Assembly: GCA_025506515.1 (NCBI GenBank)
Contig: CM046451.1
Location: forward strand, 64,993,635 to 65,057,634
Source: Flaveria trinervia
Taxonomy: Eukaryota; Streptophyta; Magnoliopsida; Asterales; Asteraceae
Reading direction: 5' to 3'
Length of the DNA: 64,000 nt
The position numbers were made by a program, and so were the translations under genes. The notes under the pieces were generated by a model that ran no database searches, was not told the DNA's origin, and was given only the letters and a program-made list of their open reading frames with translations. The stretch's first letter is position 1. Every line of letters starts with the position of its first letter. Positions 1-9,822 of this stretch are shown one piece after another.

Positions 1-585
1 ATGAAGAAAAAGCCATGTGAAATATGTGGTCTATTCAATCATCTCACTGATGAATGTTGGTACAAAAAGGGTTCCAAATTCAACAAAGATAAAATCATTA
101 AAAGAAAATTATAAAATGAAAGATGAATTTGAAACCAAGTTTGTACCACAAACATCTCAAACTGATAACCCAAAGTTCTTACAAAAATCTAAAAGGAAGG
201 AAGCGGTTTATCATAAAATAGCTGAAAGTATTCTTCATGGAATATCAAAACACCAGACTAAGTCTATGTCTTTCAAAAAGGACATGGTGAGTCAGAGGAA
301 CCAATCAAAAACAAGTACTGATGCTGAACTAAGGCTTTAACAACCAATCAGACACAACTTGTTATGATAGTTCAACATCTGTTGGGGAGAGTTAACCAAA
401 TAGATGTACCTGTGATTAAACCACTAAAAAGGAAAACTAAGCCAAAATCAAAGGAATCCTTTTCAGCACCATCTCCACCTTCAAAGGCTGTTAATCATAA
501 CAAATCAGTTAGTATAAAATCTGTTGATGAGAACATACCCAAAACCAAAATGGTTGGGTCTCAAAAGCTAACTAGTTTCTTGTGA
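1..585 (+). pseudogene. gag: gag C-terminal part with second zinc knuckle (copy A)
   Basis: The first codons encode CEICGLFNHLTDEC, a perfect CX2CX4HX4C zinc knuckle, the RNA-binding motif of retrotransposon nucleocapsid. A Lys/Ser-rich low-complexity tail follows, read in shifting frames (17-340, then 364-585). Copy C has the same knuckle (CEVCGLFNHLTDGC) near 17,690-17,640 on the - strand, after a first knuckle, so this is the second knuckle of a two-knuckle Gag. The first frame stops near 112. A tract resembling a 3' splice site or readthrough region separates this part from pol. It is non-functional as it stands. Confidence 0.85.
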
Positions 586-588
586 CAA

Positions 589-3500
589 ATGTTGGGTTCT
601 TCAGCATGCCATAGAAGCATCTGGTATGTGGACAGTGGAGGATCTATGCATATGATAGGGAGCAGTTCTCTTCTTCATGACTACTCTCAAGGAAAGAAGG
701 GATTTGTATCTTTTGGTAATGATGCTAAGGGTTACATCATCGGCAAAGGCTTTGTGTCAAATGGTGAGATAAGATTTGATGATGTTAACCATGTGGAGAA
801 TCTCAAGTACAACTTGTTGAGTGTCAGTCAAATGTGTGATAAAGGGCATGTTGCACTTTTCACCAGCCAGAACTGTCGAATTCTCTCTTCCAATGTTTTG
901 AGAATGATTGACAAGATATTGGATGAATATACTCTCCTAAAGGCCAACAGGATTGGAAGAGTATATGCCTTAGACTTATCAAAGAAAATTGATCTAAAAG
1001 GCCATCCATGTCTGTTCTCCAAGCCTCTCCTCAGAAATCTAAACTATGGCACAGAGGCTTGGTCATGTGAATCTTAAAAACATGAACCAGCTTATCCATC
1101 ATGGTTTAGTGAGAGGTCTGCCATTAAAGGAGTTCAAATGTGATGACAACTGTTCTGCTTGTTTAAAAGGAAAGCAACACAAAGTATCATTCCCTCCAAT
1201 AGAAGAACCAAAGTCCACTACCTGCTTGCAATTACTACATATGGATCTTTTTGGTCTAGTAAGAGTGATGAGCATGGCAAAGAAAAAATACTGTCTGGTA
1301 ATTGTGGATGATTATTCCAGATTTGTATGGACCTTCTTCTTACATTCAAAAGATGAGGCTGTTCAAATCATCATCTACTTTGTGTTGTATGTGGAAAAGC
1401 AGTACTCCCTTCCAGTCAAGTGTGTGAGGAGTGATAATGGCATAGAATTTAGAAACCACACACTTGATGAATTCTATTTATCTAAGGGAATCAAGAGGCA
1501 GTATAGCATTCCAAGAACTCCTGAACAAAATGGAGTGGTGGAGAGAAAGAACATGACCCTTATTGAAGCCGCAAGGTCAATGTTGGCTGACTCTGGTTTG
1601 CCACTAACCTTTTGGGTTGAAGCTGTCAACATAGCTTGCTATGTGCAAAATAGAGTGTTAGTAAATCAGAGGTTGATGAAGATTTCTTATGAAGTGTTAC
1701 ATCATTTGGCCCCTCTGATTTCCTTTTTAGAGCATTTGGGTGTCCCAGTTACATTCTTAACACAAAGAATCCACTTCAAAAGTTTGAATCAAAGGTGGAT
1801 GCAGGGTACTTTGTTGGGTATTCATCTACTTGCAAGGCATACAGAGTTATTAATTGCAGAACAAAGATAGTTGAAGAAACCTTGCGTGTAAAGTTTAATG
1901 AATCTCCAAAGGACAAAATCCCACAAACCCTGTGGAGTTATTTGATTTGGACATACTGCAATATGTTCCTTATCAGTCTCCAACTGTTGCAGATTTTGTG
2001 AATCCATTATCTCCTGCAACTAGTCATCATCTGGTGGTACAAATGCAAGTTTTAGTGATCACCCGCCTGAGTCTACTAAACTTGATGTTCCTGTAGCTTC
2101 AGCAGTTTCATCCACAACAAATGCTGTTGAGATCTCTAAATCCTCTACTTATTTGAATTGCCATCTCATTCTGGTTTCAAGAGTCTGGATCAACATCTGT
2201 TGCTACTGAATCTCCTACAAACACTTGCACAGATCTTATTGAGTACCAAGAACTAAAGAATCACCCCATGTCTCAGATCATTGGTGACATCAATGCTAGT
2301 GTTTCAACTAGACGCCAATTGTCCAATTTCTGATTTTATGCTCTCTTCATCAGTCAGCAAGAGCCAAAGAACTATCATATTGCATTAAGAGACAATGGAT
2401 GGGTTGAAGCCATGCAACTTGAGCTTCTTTAGTTTCAAAAGCAGCAAGTGTGGGAACCAGTTCCTCTACCCCAAGGTAAGTGTGCAATAGGCACTAAATG
2501 GGTGTTTAGGAATAAAACTGATGAAAAAGGTCAAATTGTCAAGAACAATGCTAGACTGGTTGTACAGGGGTTTTCATAAGAAAAAGGTATTGATTATGAT
2601 GAAAACTTTGCCCCTGTAGCCAGACTGGAGGCAATCAGATTGTTCTTAGCTTATGCTGCTTTCCATAATCTTAAAGTTTTTCAAATGGATGTCAAAAGTG
2701 CATTCTTATATGGTAAAATAAAAGAAGAAGTTTATGTGTGTCAACCACCAGGTTTTGAAGATTATAAACATCTAGATTGGGTGTATAAGCTTGATAAGGC
2801 TCTTTATGGGTTAAAACAAGCTCCCAAAGCCTGGTATTAAACATTGTCTAACTTTCTTCTTCAAAACAATTTCACTAGAGGCTCCATAGATAAAACTTTG
2901 TTCATTAAGAAAGTAGGCATGCATAAGTTACTTGTTCAAATTTATGTAGATGATATTATTTTTTCATCCTCTGATCCACAGTTGTGTGATGCCTTTACTA
3001 AGTTGATGCAACAAAAATTTGAAATGAGTGCCATGGGAGAATTACAGTTCTTTCTGGGTTTGCAAATCAAACAAATGGCTGATGGAACTTTCATTCATCA
3101 GTCAAAATATACAAAGGATCTATTGAAAAAGTTTGATTTAAAAAATTGTAAGCCCTGTTCTACTCCCATGTGCAGCACCACACAACTGGATGCTGATCAG
3201 AAAGGTAAAGCAGTTGATGAAACTCTTTATAGATGTATGATTGGTTCCTTGATGTACCTTACAGCTTCTAGACCAGACATTATGTTTGCAACTTGTGTCT
3301 GTGCTAGATTTCAGGCTGCACCTAAACTATCTCATATGATTGCAGTCAAAAGGATCTTTAGATACTTGCAAGGAACTCAATCTCTAGGACTTTGGTATTC
3401 CACTAGGCACTCTTGAAAATTAGTTGCTTTCTCTGATAGTGACTATGCAAGGCGTAAATTAATCAGAAAATCAACCTCTGGTGGATGCCAATTTCTAGGC

Positions 3501-3878
3501 AATTGTTTAGTTTCTTGGCAGAGTAAGAAACAAACTTCAGTTGCTACATCCACTGCTAAAGCAGAGTACATTGCTGCTACAAGTTGTACATCTCAGGTAC
3601 TCTGGCTTCAGAATCAATTACTGGATTATGACATTACAGAGACTAAGACTCCTTTACTGATGGATAGTGCTTCAGCTCTTTGTATTGTTAAGAATCCTAT
3701 CCAGCATTCTAGGACCAAACATATTGAGATCAGACATCATTTTATGAGGAATTGTTATGAAAAAGGTCTGATTGATCCAAAGTTTGTTCCTAGTGCTGAT
3801 GAGCTTGCAGATATATTTACTAAGCCGTTGGACAGTGCAACTTTCCAAAATCTAGTGCTAAGGATTGGTATGCTGTAG
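589..3878 (+). pseudogene. pol: copia pol polyprotein, decayed (copy A)
   Basis: The protease active-site region IWYVDSGGSMHM lies at about 607-645. The GAG-pre-integrase zinc site (RLGHVN...CSACLKGKQHK) lies at about 1050-1190; a 1-nt deletion near 1050 disrupts its first histidine. The integrase DDE triad is visible as HMDLFG (about 1240), RSDNGIEF (about 1430) and PEQNGVVERKN (about 1520). RT shows DVKSAFLYG (about 2690) and the catalytic YVDDIIF (about 2945). RNase H ends at 3878 with DELADIFTKPLD. Frames change near 1045, 1800-2000 and 3415, and stops occur at about 2330, 2430, 2577 and 2838. The element could not make its own Pol. Homology to copy C is high throughout. Confidence 0.95.
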
Positions 3879-4494
3879 CTAGAATGATTTGACAACTACT
3901 GATGATCTCAGTTCACAAGTACTGATGAGCATTAGTATACAGCTGTCAAAAATAAGTACTGATAAGTTATTTTATCTTCAGTAGTTTTCATAACTACTGA
4001 AGACTAAATTACTTAAAAGTAATGAAGTAATTTTTTTGTTGAAAAGTACTGATGTAGTTACAACTACTCATGTGGCTACAACTACTGATGTCTGTTCTAA
4101 CAGATAAGTACTGATGACCAATGAAACATCTGAAAATCAGATAGTCTGCTGAGTAAGTGTTTAGGTCAATGAAACAACTTAGATCTGTGAATTGATGACA
4201 ACAACTGATGAGAAATTTTACTCTTCAATTATTTCAAACAGCTGCTGTTTCATTTCAAAACAACTGAAGCCAAAACCAAGTCTTCAATAGTTTCAAACTA
4301 CTGATGACTAACACCAAGTCTTCAGTTGTTTACAACATCTGAAAGTTAAAACCATATCTTCAATCGTTTTCTAACAACTGATGACTAACACCAAAACTTT
4401 TAGTTGTTTTCTATCAGCCGTTTCATAACCTATAAATACCTAACCTAACTTCAAACTTTTCATAAGTCATTTTTAGAACTTTCATCTTCCATTA
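3879..4494 (+). promoter_or_regulatory. pol-aORF spacer: palindromic ACTACTGA/TCAGTAGT array ending in a TATA box
   Basis: No coding sequence is seen. The stretch is packed with short direct and inverted copies of words such as AACTACTGATGA, CATCAGTAGTT and CAACTGAAGAC. It ends in a TATA box (TATAAATA, about 4431-4438) 57 bp before the aORF ATG at 4495. The LTR of the same family has the same vocabulary upstream of its own TATA box. Read as a possible internal promoter for the downstream ORF; the repeats and TATA are visible, promoter activity is inferred. Copy C has the equivalent block at 13156-13934. Confidence 0.6.
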
Positions 4495-7400
4495 ATGGCG
4501 ACCATGCAAATCAAACCACGACACAACTGTGTTGCCTACTTCATAAGATCAGCCTTTTGGACTAAGTTTGATGTTGCCATTGATCTGATGGTTGATTCCC
4601 CGTATCAAACTGCTTTTCTTCTGAATCCAACCATCTATCCCGATACCCTTCTCCAATTCTGGACAAATGTCACTGTCCATACTGGTGAGAATGATGTCGC
4701 GATCACTCTCCAGTCGTTTGTAAACCAGAAGAAGGTGGTCATCACTCCTGCTATCATTCGCCAAACCCTAGATCTGAATGATCCACCTTTGTCACCGCAT
4801 ACCCATAGAGCACCACTGATCTATCATTCATCAACCATGGGTATGAGGGCGACCTAAGTGCTACCACCATTCTGAAGAAGCACTTCCATGATGCTGAACG
4901 CCTAATTTTTCATATGATTAATCTTTGCCTTGCCCCCAAATCCTCTTCATGGGACCAAATGTCATCCAGGTGGCAGCAGGTATTGTATTCTATCCTTGAA
5001 CGCCAAAGCATAAATTTTTTTGAAATTATTTTTTTGGAATTAAAAGATCTGGCAATGAAACCTGTGGCTAACAGATGGATATTATATCCAAGGTTTCTTA
5101 TGGCCATAATCATCAATCAATTAAAATCCGATGGCCCTGTTGGCCTTGGAGTCCCTGTTGTGGTAGTTTTGCCTGAGGTATACTCCAGGCACAACTCTGA
5201 CCCAAAACTCAAAGAGGCTGCCAAACTGATAAAACCCAAGCAGAGGGAACCCACAGCCTCATCCTCCAGATCCAAAGTCCCCTCCAAACCACAATCCAAA
5301 CAAACCAAAAAGGCTACTCAGGGAGTTGAGTCCCTTGATGATGCCCCTGCAACACAAAGGCAGGATGAAACTACTGGTAGTAATCGCCCTGTAGTTTCCA
5401 AGATTCTACCAGCTGAAACCACTCAGGTATCCTCTCAACAGGATCCTAATGCAACCAAAATAGGAAACCATATTACTAGAATCTCTCTCACTTGAGAAGA
5501 TTGCCATTGAAGAGCACCATTCACCCCAAGTGCAATCTTCTTCACACTTTTCTCCCACTGAAGCCACCCCTACAAGCCCAACTGTGGTTATTGCACAAGT
5601 GCTGAATCAACTATATTCCTCTACCCTCCCCAGAAACCTATTACCACTGGGAAAACCTCAACTGTTGAGGGAGAGGATTATATTGTGGCTTATAACCCAC
5701 AACACAGGGATTACAGAGTTCAATCTCCCTGTGTAGAGGAGGAGATTCGAACATCTGGTGAGGCTGCCTCTTTTCCTGTTTCAGCACATGAACAGGATGA
5801 AGGTGGTATCATCTCTAAGACCTCACTAGAGGCAACTGCCAATGAAGGACATAATCCTGAGGCAGGAAGTCCCCAGTTCCAAGAAATAGGAGCACATGTG
5901 AATACTAATCTACACTCAGCACATGTTCATCCTGATTTAATCAGGAGGTCAACTAATTCAGCAAAAACTGATGATGACCTGGGCTTTTTCTTTGATGTTC
6001 TAGCCCACAAAACCATTCTTGAGGCAAAGGTATGCAGACTACAAGAACTGCTTGCCAAATTTTCACAAGAATCAAGTCCATCTACCCAAATTCACCGACA
6101 GATGGCAGCTTCTTCTAAAGCTCTCCCAAACACTGAGCCACTCCCAACAACTGTGCCACCAGCCTTTGATTCAGGCACCATTTCTCAGGGACAGAACCCC
6201 TCTGAGCAAATGGTTGCTGCCTTTCAATCCTCCTTACCTCTCATCACTTCCATCATCACTAACATTGTGCATCAAGCCATTGATGAGAGGCTTTCCTCAA
6301 ATTTCCAAACCTTAGTTGATGATGTTGTTTCTAAGAGACTTTCTGACATTCAAACCCCTGAACCCAATGCAACCAAAAAGGGGGTCTAAGTCAGTGAAAG
6401 CAGACAAAAGAAAGAGAGTTGAAGAGGAAGAAGAAAAAGAGAAGGAAGAAAAGGAGATGATCACATACAAGAGAAAGAAGAGTGCTGAACAGACTGAAGA
6501 TGAGAAAAAGTTAGAAGAACTGATCAAAGAAGCCGATGAGCAACATAGCAGATCTATGGATAAGATCATTGATCAACTCTTTAGAAAAGGTTTTGACACA
6601 ACCAAACTTGACTCTGAAATTAGAAGGCTAGAGATTCAAGAGATTGAGCATAGATGGGCAAGTTGTAGTGAGAAAGAAAGGGAAAGGCTGGAAGCTATGA
6701 TAAGATTCATATCAAAGCATTTGGGAAGATCAATCATTGAAGTGAAGTCATGGTCCAGAGACAGTATTTTGGAGATAACCACCAGAATCTGTTCTTCTGA
6801 AGTATTCAACAAAGGATTGATCATAGAAGCTCTTGATGAAGCTGGTGCTGGGAAAAGGTGTGATATGGCAAAGTTATCCAAAGCGTCACTCACAATCAAG
6901 ATGCTAGAGCAGCCTGTACAATCTCCCACACCAAAACAACCAACTTCACAACCCTTAAAACCAACTCCTTTACCCAAGAAACCTACTCAAACCACTACAA
7001 ATGATGTACCCAAGAGGAAGAGAAGGGTGTTGAGGATGGAAGAAGAAGAAGATGATGATGAGGATGATAGTCTACCAATCTCTGCTGTTCTTAAAATAAA
7101 GATGCCTGAGCCCAGGAGTCAACCAACAACAATCACACCTGACATCCAAAGGCAAATGGTAAAAGTCAAACTTGAAGAAGAACAACACAAACAACATGAT
7201 GAGAAGCTGTTAAGGTTGGTTGATAAAGAGTTTCCTAAGTCTTCATCTATACAAGCTATGAAGAAACATGCTTAGAGGTTGTATGCTCCCAGATTCACAT
7301 TTCAATATCAGAAAGAGAGAGTGAGAATTTGGCCGGACCCCAGAGTAAGTGACAGAATTCATAAAAAGAAGATTCCAAGTCGATACAATGGCCAAGTAAA

Positions 7401-7788
7401 GAAGACTGTAGATGCTGTGCTAATGCTAGCCATTGTAGTGTCACCCTGGGAAATCCTTAAAGACTTCAAAGAGCTTACAAGTCTAAGATGACTCCACAAA
7501 CTTTAATAGAAAACAAAATGGTGAAGAAGGGGTTGATCTACAAGAAGCTTGAAGAAATAAGAAGAAATGAGCTCCATTGTTACTTGAAGGTACTCATCCT
7601 GATGAGTTTGCATATAGAGAAATAACTACTGTGGAGCTAAAGAATGGAAAGAATGTTAAATTCTTATCAGAGTACTATGTGCCTGAGTTCTTCTTTGAAA
7701 GTGAAGCTGAAGAACTCACTATGGAAGAACAAGTTGTATTCATTGAGGCCTATGTTAGAGAGTCTTACAGACTCATCATTGGGAAGTA
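4495..7788 (+). pseudogene. extra ORF downstream of pol (aORF / env-like), family 1, copy A
   Basis: Starts at ATG 4495 (MATMQIKPRHNC), the first Met after the TATA box; the same start is present in copy C. The N-terminal domain (about 120 residues: FWTKF..AIDLMV..SPY..A..LNPTIYP...QFWTNV...VVIT.A.IRQTL) resembles that of the family-2 aORF. Next come a second conserved block (WILYPRFLMAII), a Pro/Thr/Gln-rich stretch, a Lys/Glu-rich probable coiled coil near 6390-6750, an acidic patch near 7035-7070, and a conserved C-terminus (HPDEFAYREITTVELKNGK...LTMEEQ...ESYRLI). Frames change near 4855, 5490, 6385 and 7490. The function is unknown. Such ORFs in SIRE-type elements are often called envelope-like, but no clear signal peptide or membrane segment was seen. 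Confidence 0.75.
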
Positions 7789-7991
7789 GGTCTCACGGAT
7801 GGGGTAACAGCTTTGTGTCCAATTCCCCAAGATAGAGTTCCCATTCATCCTTTGCCTATCAAACTTTCTGAAACCTCTTCCCTGGCCTGAGCTTAATTTG
7901 GTGATTTCTGAGCTGATCCAAAAATGTTTCTGCCAATAAGTGGGACTTCAATAATCTTAAAGGTTTTGGTTGTATTGGTTCAGGGGGAGTT
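7789..7991 (+). promoter_or_regulatory. 3' untranslated region and polypurine tract (copy A)
   Basis: A short non-coding stretch follows the aORF stop and ends in AGGGGGAGTT (7982-7991), directly before the TG of the LTR. All three family-1/2 PPTs with a clear LTR boundary show the same spacing, AGGGGGA(G/A)TT then TG, so this primed plus-strand DNA synthesis. Confidence 0.85.
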
Positions 7992-8426
7992 TGTTGGACC
8001 AAAAGAACCAATGAGCCAGATCAGAAAAACCTTTAAGTCCCACAGACATCAAAACAACTGAAGTGATCTACAACAGCTGAAGACAAAGTCTGAAGACAAC
8101 TGCTCAAGACAAAGTCTAAAGACAAAGTCTGAAGACAACTACTGAAGACAAAGTCTGAAGACAAAGTTTGAAGACAACAGCTGAAGACAAAGTCTGAAGA
8201 CAACAGCTGAAGACAATAGCTGAAGACCAAGTCTGAAGACAAAGTCTTAAGACAACTGCTGAAGACAAAGTCTGAAGACAACAGCTGAAGACAAAGTCTG
8301 AAGACAACAGCTGAAGACAACAACTGAAGACAAAGTCTGAAGACAAAGTCTTAAGACAACAGCTGAAGACAAAGTCTGAAGACCAAGTTCGCAGAAGTTG
8401 TCACAACAGCTGAAGTAGTTCTTTTC
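7992..8426 (+). repeat. 3' LTR of copy A, truncated
   Basis: Begins TGTTGGACCAAAAGAACC, identical to the start of both LTRs of copy C. It continues into a tandem array built from GAAGACAAAGTCT and GAAGACAACAGCT words (about 8075-8390). Similarity to the copy C LTR continues to about GTTGTCACAACAGCTGAAG (near 8420) and then stops, so U3 end, TATA, R and U5 are missing. Reading frames across this array are repeat artefacts, not genes. Confidence 0.85.
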
Positions 8427-8702
8427 ACACCAAGTATAGGTAATGTCCAAACAGTAGCCCATGATAATAATTGCATATCCATGCATGACATCAAGTTTAG
8501 TATAGCGGAGGTTGCCTATTTCCTCCTCTCGCGAGGTCTCAAAAATAACCTCCTTAAGGTAAATCCCAGTGTCTAAGGTCAAGCGCAATAACATGATCTA
8601 CGAAGATCTCTTCGGGTTCCATAGCAGGATTGATAAAACAACTCGGTGCGTAGAGGGAAACGGAAGATCCAATAGAAGCATCCCATAAAAAATGAGCACA
8701 AG
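8427..8702 (-). other. gypsy element B, internal leader fragment left of the copia insertion
   Basis: Not copia family 1. On the - strand it continues the sequence at 21174-21340 across the ACAAG duplication, so it belongs to the gypsy element whose PBS and LTR lie at 21341-24001. An open stretch of about 50 codons ending HVIALDLRHWDLP is visible on the - strand, but no family was recognised. The left edge at about 8427 is an abrupt junction with the broken LTR of copy A. Confidence 0.5.
8698..8702. repeat. target site duplication ACAAG (left) of copy C
   Basis: ACAAG lies directly before the first LTR base at 8703 and matches 21169-21173 exactly. A 5-bp duplication is standard for copia integrase and fixes both ends of copy C. 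Confidence 0.95.
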
Positions 8703-9605
8703 TGTCAGGATCAGTGATCACAAGTATATGTATTAGAGCGTAACACAGCGGAATAAGAACAAGAATTAGACAAATTGTAGCAAGAATTTGATACTCGTAT
8801 GCATTAAGAACAAATACGGTTATAACGAGAGAATATATTTCTGTAACAAGGAATGTTTCTATGATATCGAATATTTCTGATCAAATCATTCTCTTATTAC
8901 AATAGGTTGACACTCCTTATATAGAGTGCAATTGCTGCTGTTATCACGGGAAAGTGACAACAGGCAGATCTAGTACAAAAATAACTAACTCTTAACAAAC
9001 TACTGAAATGTTCACAACTACTGAGAACATATCAGAGTGTTAAGTACAAAATATAAAACTACTGATAAGAAACTACTGAAACTACAACGACTGAAGAACA
9101 AGCTCTTCAGTCATTTTACAAAACTACTAAAAAACATAAAACTACTGATGAGCACAACAACTGAAGAAGTATTCTTCAGCTGTTGTGTCAAACTACTGAA
9201 CAGATAAAACATAAAACTACTGAAAGGTAAACCGTCACAACTACTGAAGAAGACCTCTACAGCTGTTGTGACAACGTCTGATACTTTGGTCTTCAGCACT
9301 TGTGTCTTCAGACTTTGTCTTCAGCACTTGTGTCTTCAGACTTAGTCTTCAGCACTTGTCTTCAGACTTTGTCTTCAGCACTTGTCTTCAGACTTTGTCT
9401 TCAGCACTTGTCTTCAGACTTTGTCTTCAGCACTTGTCTTCAGACTTTGTCTTCCGCACTTGTCTTCAGACTTTGTCTTCAGCACTTGTCTTCAGACTTT
9501 GTCTTCAGCACTTGTCTTTAGCTGTTGTGGTCTTCAGTAGTTTTGTGACGTCTGTGGGACTTAAAGGTTTTTCTGATCCGGCTCATTGGTTCTTTTGGTC
9601 CAACA
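8703..9605 (-). repeat. 3' LTR of copy C
   Basis: Read on the - strand it starts TGTTGGACCAAAAGAACC and ends GATCACTGATCCTGACA. It is 903 bp long. A TATA box (TATATAA on the - strand) lies at 8917-8923. Upstream of it is a region rich in AACTACTGAA/TTCAGTAGTT words (about 8980-9290) and a 26-bp tandem array (about 9297-9520). Confidence 0.95.
9297..9520 (-). repeat. 26-bp tandem repeat array in 3' LTR of copy C
   Basis: About eight near-perfect head-to-tail units, read on the + strand as TCTTCAGACTTTGTC followed by TTCAGCACTTG. Each unit contains two CTTCAG half-sites, the half-word also used in the palindromic part of the LTR. The sister LTR has about one more unit, which accounts for the 25-bp length difference. 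Confidence 0.85.
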
Positions 9606-9822
9606 AATTCCCCCTGAACCAATGCAGCCAAAACCTTAACTTTATTGAGGTCCCACTTATTGTTGGCAGAATGGTTGGTCTTTTTCCTTCTTGATCAGTT
9701 GAGAAGATGACCCATATAAGCACTGGCCTGGGAATGAGTCTCTGATGATTTGGTTGGCAATGTATGGATGGGAGCTTTGTATTGGGGAATTGGACACTGA
9801 GCTGTTCCCCCATCCATGAGAC
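9606..9822 (-). promoter_or_regulatory. 3' untranslated region and polypurine tract of copy C
   Basis: On the - strand the segment after the aORF stop ends in CAGGGGGAATT (9606-9616), directly before the TG of the 3' LTR at 9605. The sequence and spacing match the PPTs of copies A, E and I. Confidence 0.88.

Larger units (their letters stand above)
1..8426 (+). mobile_element. Ty1/copia retrotransposon, family 1, copy A, 3' part (SIRE/Maximus-like)
   Basis: Contains, in order, the gag zinc knuckle, pol (protease, integrase, reverse transcriptase, RNase H), a long extra ORF, a polypurine tract and the start of a 3' LTR. The 5' part lies before the window. The order protease-integrase-RT-RNase H defines Ty1/copia; the extra ORF after pol and the large size are typical of the SIRE/Maximus lineage (inference). 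The same family recurs as complete copy C at 8703-21168 in the opposite orientation. All ORFs carry frameshifts and stops. The 3' LTR breaks off near 8426, where unrelated gypsy leader sequence begins, so the 3' end was lost by a deletion or recombination. Confidence 0.93.

Noticed and set aside
8033..8594. Several - strand ORFs of 76-115 codons rich in LSS/FVF/CCLQ repeats
   Set aside because: They are translations of the GAAGACAAAGTCT tandem array in the LTR of copy A. The array gives open frames in several registers; no protein is implied. The same applies to + strand ORFs at 9300-9694 and 20806-21191.
9297..9520. CRISPR-like regular short repeats
   Set aside because: Units are contiguous without unique spacers and lie in the U3 of an LTR in plant DNA. 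Not a CRISPR array.
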